Source: CAVVMA01 sp963788205 (GTDB taxonomy: Bacteria > Desulfobacterota > Binatia > Binatales > Binataceae). Taken from it: 64,000 nt of DNA. The notes below the pieces were generated by a model. It was not told where the DNA came from, did no database searches, and saw only the letters and a program-made list of their open reading frames with translations. Positions 1 through 8,100 of the stretch are shown piece by piece; the stretch's first letter is position 1, and each line of letters starts with the position of its first letter. The position numbers and the translations under genes were made by a program. The DNA lies in the NCBI GenBank assembly GCA_963788205.1, contig CAWBGG010000002.1, positions 1,178,001 to 1,242,000 on the forward strand, given 5' to 3'.

Positions 1-219
1 GCCGGTACTGTCGCCGGCGATCGCGCTGAGCACGACCACCACCGCCACGGCCCTGACGTCAAGCAGATTGCGGCCGGCAAGGAAACCCGCGGTCAGGACG
101 ACGGTTTCCTCCGGCATCGGGAAGCCCAGGTTCCCGACAAAGACGCACAGGAATACACCAAGGTATCCCCAAGTCACGATGACTTGAGTAATGTGAGCTG
201 CGCTCACGCTCGTATGCAT
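1..219 (-). CDS. DedA/SNARE-associated family membrane protein, N-terminal part (runs off the left edge)
   Basis: Only the first 73 codons lie in the window. The visible N-terminus reads WGYLGVFLCVFVGNLGFPMP and then EETVVLTAGFLAGR, which is the typical entry of DedA-family proteins: a short amphipathic stretch, a glycine-rich hydrophobic segment, and a conserved proline-glutamate with a small-residue membrane hairpin. A second hydrophobic stretch (VRAVAVVVVLSAIAGDSTG) follows at residues 55-73. The family acts in the inner membrane in lipid flipping and envelope homeostasis. The start ATG at 217-219 gives the length expected before the first motif. It lies 109 bases downstream of the hydrolase at 329-1150 on the same strand. 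Family assignment is from the motif; the individual function is unknown. Confidence 0.75.
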   Translation of the reverse strand, partial: MHTSVSAAHITQVIVTWGYLGVFLCVFVGNLGFPMPEETVVLTAGFLAGRNLLDVRAVAVVVVLSAIAGDSTG

Positions 220-328
220 CTAAAAGTTAACCTTGGCGACCCTCGTACTCAATTGTAGCTTGCGCACTGCGGGAGAGCGAGGCAACGCCGCCGCAATCCG
301 GCACCCTGTTGACAGCGCCGCCGATGGT

Positions 329-1150
329 TCAGTTGACCTTAGCCAGAAACGCGCCGACAGTGTCGGCGACTTCGGTCAACGCTTCCCAAACGAACATATG
401 CCCGGCGCCCTTGACGATGTGCAAACGCGCCGCGGGAATCTCGCTTTGCAGGATTTGGGAATTCTGAGACGGGATTATCGCGTCCTGGTCGCCGGTGATC
501 ACAAGCGTCAGCAGCTTGATCGTTTTGAGCCGATCGAAGCTATCGAACCCCGAGATCGCGCCGAACTGATGCGCGTAGGTCTCCATCGGGGTGATCGGTT
601 GGTTGACCATCTCGGTGGCCATCCGCTGAAAAAACGCCGCGCCGCTTGCCGACTCGAAAAATTCCTTGCTGACCGCGACCGAGAGCGCGCGCAGCATGAT
701 CTCCTGCTGCGACATCCCCGGCTCGGGCATCAGCTTCGCGACCGATTCGGGGGCGGCCGGAACGGAATGTTTCATCCCGCAGCCGGTGCATCCCAGCACC
801 AGGCCTCGCACTCGGCCCGGACTAGCGAGCGCAAGTTCCTGCGCGATCATGCCGCCCATCGAGACCCCGAAGATATGCGCGCGCTCAACCCGCGCGTGAT
901 CGAGCACGCCAATCACGTCGGCGGCCATGTCGGCCATCGTCCACGGCCGCTCGGGCTGGTCGCTCTCGCCCGTGCCGCGATTGTCGATCACGACCAGTTT
1001 GAAGCGCGGTTCGAGCAGTTCCAGAAACGACTCGCTCCAGGCCCGGCCCGAGCCGCTGAACCCCATGATCAGAGCCAGCGGGTCTCCGTCGCCGCGAATC
1101 TCGTAGCGGATTCTGGTTCCATCACGGCTGGTCGCGAAGCGCCTTTCCAT
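329..1150 (-). CDS. alpha/beta fold hydrolase (273 aa)
   Basis: A serine hydrolase of the alpha/beta fold. The nucleophile elbow is GVSMGG with Ser97, the acid region is VITGDQDAIIP, and the catalytic histidine is in KGAGHMF near the C-terminus. The oxyanion region is MGFSGSGRAW (residues 29-38), and DNRGTGESD follows at 56-64 as in epoxide hydrolase and haloperoxidase-like members. The reading frame is open further upstream to 1543, but that extension is low-complexity, lacks family similarity and overlaps the divergent hydrolase. The ATG at 1148-1150 (MERRFATSRDG) gives the normal length. It is divergent from the hydrolase at 1250, so the 100 bases between them must hold both promoters. The substrate cannot be told from sequence. 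Confidence 0.85.
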   Translation of the reverse strand: MERRFATSRDGTRIRYEIRGDGDPLALIMGFSGSGRAWSESFLELLEPRFKLVVIDNRGTGESDQPERPWTMADMAADVIGVLDHARVERAHIFGVSMGGMIAQELALASPGRVRGLVLGCTGCGMKHSVPAAPESVAKLMPEPGMSQQEIMLRALSVAVSKEFFESASGAAFFQRMATEMVNQPITPMETYAHQFGAISGFDSFDRLKTIKLLTLVITGDQDAIIPSQNSQILQSEIPAARLHIVKGAGHMFVWEALTEVADTVGAFLAKVN

Positions 1151-1249
1151 GGCGTCAGCATAGTCACAAAGCCCCGAAGTTAGGAAGTTGCGAATGTTTC
1201 TGCTAGCGTCGGGGCCGTCGAATCCGAACATCTGCTGTCGAGGAACGCG

Positions 1250-2087
1250 ATGCGCGCGAGCAAGTTCGTAACCGCCAACGGCCTGAGGCTCCGCTATCTC
1301 GACTTCGGCGGCGAAGGAAAGCCGCCGTTGATGTGCATCCACGGCCTCACCGGATGCGCCCACAATTTCGACGCGCTCGCGCCCCGGCTGGCGTCTGGCT
1401 ACCACGTGATGTCGCTCGATGTTCGCGGCCGCGGCGAGAGCCAATGGGGTCCGCCGATGGACTACACGATCCCGCACTACATCGGCGACCTGGCCGCGAT
1501 TCTTGATCAGGCTCGAAGTCGGCAAGATCACGCTGATCGGCACCTCAATGGGCGGGATAATCTCGCTTGCCTATGCGGGTGGCTACCCCGATCGAGTTGC
1601 GAAGCTAGTGCTCAACGACATCGGACCGGAGATCGCTCCGGCCGGCGCGAAGCGGATCGGCGGCTACGTCGCCGAGGCGCCGGCGGAATTCGCCGATATG
1701 GCCGCGGTCGTTGCCTACTATCGGGAGACGTATCCGCCGTTGGCGGGTTTGCCGGAGCCGGCTGCGATCCAGTGGGTCACGCCGCTCGTCAAACCGACCC
1801 CTACCGGCGGCTTGACGTGGCGGATGGACCCGGCGGTGAGGAAGGCGATGCGCGCCGCGGGCGCGGCCGCCCGGATGCCGGACCTCTGGATGCAATACGC
1901 GCGGATCACGGCACCGATCCTGGTGGTCCGCGGCGCCGACAGCGACGTACTGTCGCCAGCGACGGCGCGCCGGATGTGCCAGGTTCTCAAGGGCGTGCGG
2001 CTGGTGGAAGTCCCCAGCGTCGGCCACGCCCCGTCACTGGCCGAGCCGGAAGCGTTGGGCGCGATTCGGGAGTTCTTGGGGACCTAA
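1250..2087 (+). pseudogene. alpha/beta fold hydrolase, split by one extra base near 1511
   Basis: Codons from 1250 encode MRASKFVTANGLRLRYLDFG, the oxyanion motif CIHGLTG and DVRGRGES. The same protein then continues in the next frame with LEVGKITLIGTSMGG (nucleophile elbow), VVRGADSDVLSP (acid) and SVGHAPSL (histidine), ending at 2087. Removing one base at about 1511 (GAT CAG g CTC GAA) restores a 278-aa protein of normal length with the complete Ser-Asp-His triad. As written, the product would stop being a hydrolase at about residue 87. Either a sequencing insertion or a recent frameshift explains this. The first is likelier, because both halves keep full conservation and the window has several similar cases. 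The substrate is unknown. Confidence 0.8.
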
Positions 2088-2180
2088 CCCTAACCCCTTC
2101 CCGACACGGGAAGGGGAACTAATTTCACCTCGAACCAAGCTCGCCTCTCCGTTTCGAAGAGGGGCCGTGGGCGAGGTTCT
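2086..2180. repeat. dispersed palindromic repeat (CTAACCC / CTCTCC type), copy 1
   Basis: An intergenic element made of two small hairpins, CCCCTTCCCGacaCGGGAAGGGG and a CCTCTCC...GAGGGG arm pair, ending in GGCGAGGTT. The same layout recurs at least eight more times in the window, always between genes except inside the TonB-family gene. It starts two bases before the end of the preceding hydrolase. It could act as a transcription attenuator or mRNA stabiliser, but nothing here proves a role. Confidence 0.7.
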
Positions 2181-2185
2181 GATGC

Positions 2186-3205
2186 TCAGCGCGCGAACTC
2201 GACTAAGACTTTCGCCTGGCTCGTGGGCTTGCGCAGGGTTTGGAACATCGCCGGAACGTCGTCAACGCCGATCACGTCGGTGATCATCGGCTTGACGTCG
2301 ATCCTGCCGCTGGAGAGCGCTGCGATCGTCTCCTCGAACTCGGCGCGATTGTAGCCGAGCGCGAAGTCGATCGTGACCTCCTTCAGGACGCAGACTAGCG
2401 GCACGATCGAATCCGGCTCCATGCAAACGCCCAGCACCGAAACGTGTCCCAGCGGCGCGACCATCCCGATCGCCGCGTCGAGCGTGGACTTTACGCCGAT
2501 ACATTCGAACACGATGTCGGGCTCGCGCCCGGTGAGCTCTTTAACCTTGTTTGCGGGGCTCTCATTCTGGGGATTTACCACCGCGGTCGCGCCCAGCTTG
2601 CGGGCCATCTCAAAGCGCCCCGGCGCCAGTTCCGATACTACCACCGCTTCGGCGCCCCGGGCCTTGCACCACAGCAGCGTCGAAAGGCCGATCGGCCCCG
2701 CGCCCATCACGACGCATGCGGCGCCGGGCCGGAGTCCCGAGCGATTGACGCCATGCAGCGCGACCGAGAGCGGCTCGACCGTGGCGCCTTCGCGCGAGCT
2801 CACGTTGGCCGGCAGCTTTAGCAGGCTCGCGGCGCCGCAGAGCACGTATTCGGCGTAGGCGCCCGGCATTTGCCCGAGCCCCATCGAACGAATCGCCGGG
2901 CAGCGCATCCCGTTGCCGCTGCGGCAACTCGCGCACTCCCCGCATGCGAAGAACGGCAGCGCGGTGACGCGCTCGCCGATCTGAAAGCCCTTCACGGCCG
3001 GCCCCAGTTGATGGATTTCGCCGCAGAACTCGTGCCCCATCACGGACTCGGGCGGCATCCCGAACCCGTGTTGGACCGCGTGCAGATCGGACCCGCAGAT
3101 TCCGCAATCGTGGACCTTGAGCACGACTTCGCCCGGACCCGCCGTTGGTATCGGCAGCTCCGCGACCGCCATCGTGTTCTGGCTCCTGAAGACCGCCGCT
3201 TTCAT
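2186..3205 (-). CDS. zinc-dependent alcohol dehydrogenase family protein (339 aa)
   Basis: A medium-chain dehydrogenase/reductase that oxidises an alcohol or polyol with NAD(P). The catalytic zinc ligands are visible as C37 in CGICGSD and H58-E59 in MGHEF. The structural zinc lobe has four cysteines, C88, C91, C94 and C102. The Rossmann nucleotide site is VVMGAGPIGLSTL (about residues 165-177). The length is normal for the threonine/sorbitol dehydrogenase-like group. The start ATG at 3203-3205 follows a GGAGCAC stretch. The glyoxalase I gene at 3231 lies 25 bases away but is oriented the same way, so the two could be co-transcribed with glyoxalase I first. The substrate cannot be named from sequence. 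Confidence 0.88.
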   Translation of the reverse strand: MKAAVFRSQNTMAVAELPIPTAGPGEVVLKVHDCGICGSDLHAVQHGFGMPPESVMGHEFCGEIHQLGPAVKGFQIGERVTALPFFACGECASCRSGNGMRCPAIRSMGLGQMPGAYAEYVLCGAASLLKLPANVSSREGATVEPLSVALHGVNRSGLRPGAACVVMGAGPIGLSTLLWCKARGAEAVVVSELAPGRFEMARKLGATAVVNPQNESPANKVKELTGREPDIVFECIGVKSTLDAAIGMVAPLGHVSVLGVCMEPDSIVPLVCVLKEVTIDFALGYNRAEFEETIAALSSGRIDVKPMITDVIGVDDVPAMFQTLRKPTSQAKVLVEFAR

Positions 3206-3230
3206 CGCGAATGTGCTCCTTGTCGCGCCG

Positions 3231-3626
3231 TCACGCGGCCGCGCCCTTGCGCTCGATCAGCTCGATTTTGTAGCCGCTCGGATCTTCGATAAACGCGATC
3301 GGCGTGCTGCCGTGCTTCATCGGTCCCGGCTCGCGCACCACCTTGACGCCGTGCGCCTTGAGATCCGCGCAGGCCTTATAGATGTCGTCAACGGCGACCG
3401 CCAGATGGCCGAACGCATCGCCCAGATTGTAGGAGGACTTGCCCCAGTTGTAGGTCAACTCGATGACGGTGTTGTCGGCTTCGCTGCCGTAGCCGACGAA
3501 GGCGAGCGTGAACTCGCCGCCGGGAAAATCGTGCCGGCGCAGGAGCTTCATCCCGAGCGCGTCGCAGTAAAACTTGATCGATTCGTCCAGGTTATTGACC
3601 CGGATCATGGTGTGAAGCAGGCGCAT
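3231..3626 (-). CDS. gloA: glyoxalase I (lactoylglutathione lyase)
   Basis: A VOC-superfamily protein of 131 aa, close to the 135 aa of E. coli GloA. It isomerises the hemithioacetal of methylglyoxal and glutathione (or another low-molecular-weight thiol) to S-lactoyl thiol. All four metal ligands of the E. coli enzyme are at the same positions here: His5 (MRLLHTM), Glu56 (TVIELTYN), His74 (AFGHLAVAV) and Glu122 (GYKIELIE). The frame is open upstream to 3779, but the ATG at 3624-3626 gives the exact family N-terminus. It lies just upstream of the alcohol dehydrogenase on the same strand, which suits detoxification of reactive carbonyls. Confidence 0.92.
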   Translation of the reverse strand: MRLLHTMIRVNNLDESIKFYCDALGMKLLRRHDFPGGEFTLAFVGYGSEADNTVIELTYNWGKSSYNLGDAFGHLAVAVDDIYKACADLKAHGVKVVREPGPMKHGSTPIAFIEDPSGYKIELIERKGAAA

Positions 3627-3841
3627 GGGCCGCAGCATACCAGAACCTGCGGCCCGGCGGCCATCAACGGGTCTAAACCCGGATTTCCGATTTCTGGGTG
3701 TACTGCCAATTTGATAAAACCAGACCAAAGCCCCGAGGGATGCGTGGGATCGCGCGGATGGAAGGACAGCGACGATCAAGCATTATGTAGGGCCGCGGCG
3801 GCGGAGAGAACTGGGCGAAGGGGACGGATACGGAGGTCATC

Positions 3842-4861
3842 ATGCGCAACGCGACTGTAGTCATTGCGATCGCGGCCGTTTTTCTGGCCGCCTTGGCGTC
3901 GGGACCGCCGGCCTGGGCGCAATCCAATGCGGATCTGCAGAAACAAATCACCCTTCTGCAGACCCAGGTTTCCGCGCTGCAGACCCAAACCAACAACCTG
4001 CAAAAGCAGTTGGCCATGCTCCAGTCGAACAGCCTGCTGGCACTGGGGCCGTACGTGGCGGTCACACAGAAGACGCAAAACGGCGTAGTGGGGCCGAATA
4101 TAGTCTTCACGGGAGTGAACGTTCACATCCGCAGCGGTTCGGGGGCAACCGGTGATAACGGCCACCCGCTCGGGCTCGGCAACCTGATTGTGGGGTACGA
4201 TGAACCCCCCGCCGCAGGCGTCCAGGAAGCGCAGGCTCGCAGCGGATCGCACAACCTGGTGGTTGGATCGCAACACGTTTTCAGCAGCGTTGGCGGCCTG
4301 GTCGTTGGGCTTGGCAACTCCATCACCGGGAAATACGCCAGCGTAAGCGGGGGCGGCAATAACGTCGCCAGCGGCAGCGGCGCCAGCGTCAGCGGCGGAT
4401 TCAACAACACGGCCAGTGCCCAGAACAGCGCCGTGAGCGGTGGCCAAGGCAACGCGGCAAGCGCCGAGTATGCCAGCGTGAGCGGAGGCTTCGAGAATGC
4501 CGCAAGCGGGATGGCGGCGAGCGTCAGCGGCGGCGCCATGGGCGTCTCGAAAGGAAATCAAACCAGCGTCTGTGGCGGCCTGCAAAACCAGGCCTCGGGC
4601 GACTATGCCAGTGTGGTCGCGGGTCACAACAACGCTGCGGCCGGCAGAACCTCCAGCGTGGTTGGCGGTGGCGGCAACACCTCGACCGGCGGCGACGCCA
4701 CCGTCAGCGGAGGCACCGCCAACGTGGCCAGCGGCCACGACGGCAGCGTAATCGGAGGAAACAACAATGTGGCCGGCGGAGACCTAAGCGTTGTAATCGG
4801 CGACCAATTTCAAATGGCCAACGATGCGGAAGTGATTCTTCCGCAGCCTCCGTTCCCGTGA
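3842..4861 (+). CDS. exported coiled-coil protein with YadA-head-like repeats, no membrane anchor
   Basis: A 339-aa protein preceded by a clear ribosome site (ggaggtcatc-ATG). Residues 1-27 form a signal peptide ending in PAWA. Residues 28-62 are a leucine/glutamine heptad coiled coil (QKQITLLQTQVSALQTQ). From about residue 150 there are at least eleven repeats of about 14 residues of the type SVSGGxNNxASGxxA, as in the left-handed beta-roll head of trimeric autotransporter adhesins (YadA/Hep_Hag). The C-terminal YadA beta-barrel anchor is absent, since the protein stops shortly after the repeats. It is therefore probably a secreted or loosely held trimeric filament or adhesin, possibly held by another factor. 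The next gene also encodes a large surface protein. The function is inferred from fold only. Confidence 0.75.
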   Translation: MRNATVVIAIAAVFLAALASGPPAWAQSNADLQKQITLLQTQVSALQTQTNNLQKQLAMLQSNSLLALGPYVAVTQKTQNGVVGPNIVFTGVNVHIRSGSGATGDNGHPLGLGNLIVGYDEPPAAGVQEAQARSGSHNLVVGSQHVFSSVGGLVVGLGNSITGKYASVSGGGNNVASGSGASVSGGFNNTASAQNSAVSGGQGNAASAEYASVSGGFENAASGMAASVSGGAMGVSKGNQTSVCGGLQNQASGDYASVVAGHNNAAAGRTSSVVGGGGNTSTGGDATVSGGTANVASGHDGSVIGGNNNVAGGDLSVVIGDQFQMANDAEVILPQPPFP

Positions 4862-5122
4862 GGGGTTGCCGCGACAACGGGAGAACGACGTGCCCACCAG
4901 ATGCGAAACCGGCCCTTCCCCGCACCGCTGGAAACGCCCTAGACCAAAACCGGCTAAACCTTGCGGAGGAAGGCCGTTCGGTCTATACGGCCAGTTGGAA
5001 GCGGAGAGTCAAAACGAAAATCCCAGTTAAAGGGGTCTGATGACCGTTCTCAACGTCAAATGTGAACTGGTGGTGGCCTGCCTCGGGCGGCCCTCGGGTC
5101 GAGGTCGGGGAACGGGTTCCCG
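4862..5122 (+). other. intergenic region before the large surface protein
   Basis: 261 bases without a supported gene. Open frames here have no start context and no family features. The region presumably contains the promoter of the surface protein gene starting at 5123. I see no convincing -35/-10 pair, terminator hairpin or repeat. Confidence 0.4.
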
Positions 5123-8100
5123 ATGGGGCAACGACTAACGATCAAGCCCGGGCGCTTGTGGTCTGGCATAGCGCGGCCGATATTCCTGGTCGCTATGCTC
5201 GTGGTGTTGGTGCCCCTCTGCGTGGTACTGGTTCAGCCGACTCTGAAAGCAGGCGGCCCGATAATCGTCAACACGACGGCTGACCCAGGCTCGGCGGGCG
5301 TTTGCGCCCTGCGCGACGCGATCACCGCAGCCGACACAAAGGCCGCCGTGAACGGATGCGCAGCCGGCACCGGCACCGACACCATCAATTTCAGCGTCAG
5401 CGGAACAATTACGCTGGGCAGCACCCTTCCCGCGGTCCAGAATACTCTGACCATCGGCAGCGGGCAGCCTATCACGGTTGACGGCGCCGGCTCTTTCCAG
5501 GTGCTGGTGGTGAACCCCGGCGCCACGCTCAATCTGGACAACCTGACCGTCGCCCACGGCAGTTCAAGCGGCAACGGCGGAGGCGTCTCAAATGGCGGGA
5601 CGCTGACGGCCACCAACACCACCTTCATGGGCAACAGCGCTGACGGCAGCACCGGCGGCGGCGCCATCTACAACACCGGCACTCTGACCGTCAACGACTG
5701 CACTTTCGGAGGCAACCGCGCGGTCTTCGCCAGCGGCGGCGCCATCTGGAGCAGCAATTTGCTGACCGTCGCCAACACCACCTTCATCAGCAACGAAGCC
5801 GATGACGGCAGCGGCGGCGCAATATATAGCTCTGGCTCTCTGTCGGTGATCGGCAGCACCTTCGCGGGTAACCGTGCGTTCTCCGGCAGCGGCGGAGGTA
5901 TCGGCATCTTGGCGCAAAAGGCGACTGTCACCAACAGCACTTTCTCGCAGAATGTAGCCGGCTCCGATGGCGGAGCCATCTTCGAGTCAGACAGCAGTGT
6001 AGCTCTCGAGAACGACACGATGTCGGGCAACAGCGCTACCAGCGGCGGCGGTATCTTCGCATATTACTACAGCACCATCGACGCGACTAACTCTGTTTTG
6101 TCCAGCAACTCAGGCGGAAACTGCGGCACGAGCACCGACGGCGCGATTGCCAATCTCGGCTACAACATCTCCGATGACGGGTCGTGCAGCTTCGGCACCA
6201 GCACGGGCGCCGATGGCCAAACCATCGGCGACAAGATCAGTCCCCTGTTGGCCCCTGCCGGTCTTCAGAACAACGGCGGTCCAACCCAGACCATTGCCCT
6301 TCAGTCCGGCAGTCCCGCAATCGACGCGATCCCGGCTGACCTGTGCCCGGGAACCGACCAGCGTGGCGCGCCGCGGCCCGCTCCCGGACAAAACGCCTGC
6401 GACATCGGCGCATTCGAATCGGGTGACGTGGCGCCGCCCACCCCGACGCCTACGGCAACTCCGGCCGGGACTCCCATCGCGACGGGAACTCCCGCACCGA
6501 CCCCAACACCGATTGGCACGATAATCGTCAACACCCTCAGCGACACGAGCCCCTCGGGCGACGGGTTTTGCAGCCTGCGCGAAGCGATCAACAACGCCAA
6601 CGCCAGGACTGACACCAGCAGCGGAGACTGCGTAACCGGCACCGGCACCGACACCATCAATTTCAGCGTCAGCGGAACAATTACGCTGGGCAGCACCCTT
6701 CCCGCGGTCCAGAATACTCTGACCATCGGCAGCGGGCAGCCTATCACGGTTGACGGCGCCGGCTCTTTCCAGGTGCTGGTGGTGAACCCCGGCGCCACGC
6801 TCAATCTGGACAACCTGACCGTCGCCCACGGCAGTTCAAGCGGCAACGGCGGAGGCGTCTCAAATGGCGGGACGCTGACGGCCACCAACACCACCTTCAT
6901 GGGCAACAGCGCTGACGGCAGCACCGGCGGCGGCGCCATCTACAACACCGGCACTCTGACCGTCAACGACTGCACTTTCGGAGGCAACCGCGCGGTCTTC
7001 GCCAGCGGCGGCGCCATCTGGAGCAGCAATTTGCTGACCGTCGCCAACACCACCTTCATCAGCAACGAAGCCGATGACGGCAGCGGCGGCGCAATATATA
7101 GCTCTGGCTCTCTGTCGGTGATCGGCAGCACCTTCGCGGGTAACCGTGCGTTCTCCGGCAGCGGCGGAGGTATCGGCATCTTGGCGCAAAAGGCGACTGT
7201 CACCAACAGCACTTTCTCGCAGAATGTAGCCGGCTCCGATGGCGGAGCCATCTTCGAGTCAGACAGCAGTGTAGCTCTCGAGAACGACACGATGTCGGGC
7301 AACAGCGCTACCAGCGGCGGCGGTATCTTCGCATATTACTACAGCACCATCGACGCGACTAACTCTGTTTTGTCCAGCAACTCAGGCGGAAACTGCGGCA
7401 CGAGCACCGACGGCGCGATTGCCAATCTCGGCTACAACATCTCCGATGACGGGTCGTGCAGCTTCGGCACCAGCACGGGCGCCGATGGCCAAACCATCGG
7501 CGACAAGATCAGCCCCCTGTTGGCCCCTGCCGGTCTTCAGAACAACGGCGGTCCAACCCAGACCATTGCCCTTCAGTCCGGCAGTCCCGCAATCGACGCG
7601 ATCCCGGCTGACCTGTGCCCGGGAACCGACCAGCGTGGCGCGCCGCGGCCCGCTCCCGGACAAAACGCCTGCGACATCGGCGCATTCGAATCGACTGAGC
7701 CGCCGCCTCCGACGCCTACCGCAACTGCGACCCCGACTCAAACGCCAACGCCCACGGTGACCCAGACACCGACACCGACTGGGACGAGCACTCTAACCGC
7801 GACACCGACGCAGACCTCAACGGCGACGCCGACGGCGATAGGCACCGCGACCTCGACCCCAACTCCAACGGCGACTCCGGCCCCGACACCGACTGCAACT
7901 CAGACTGCGACTTCCACCCCGACCGGAACGGCTACTCCAACTTCAGCTCCAACTCCGACTTCAACTCACACACCGACTCCCACTCCTTCTCCGACCCCGA
8001 CCGCGAGTCCGACACCAACACCTTCGCCCGGCCTGACTCCGACGCCTACACTTGCGTCGACGCGGACACCGACGCCTACGCCAGTTCTGGCGCCCACGCC

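Noticed and set aside
1150..1543. N-terminal extension of the minus-strand hydrolase to 1543
   Set aside because: It overlaps the divergent hydrolase, has shadow composition, and the family begins at MERRFATSRDG.
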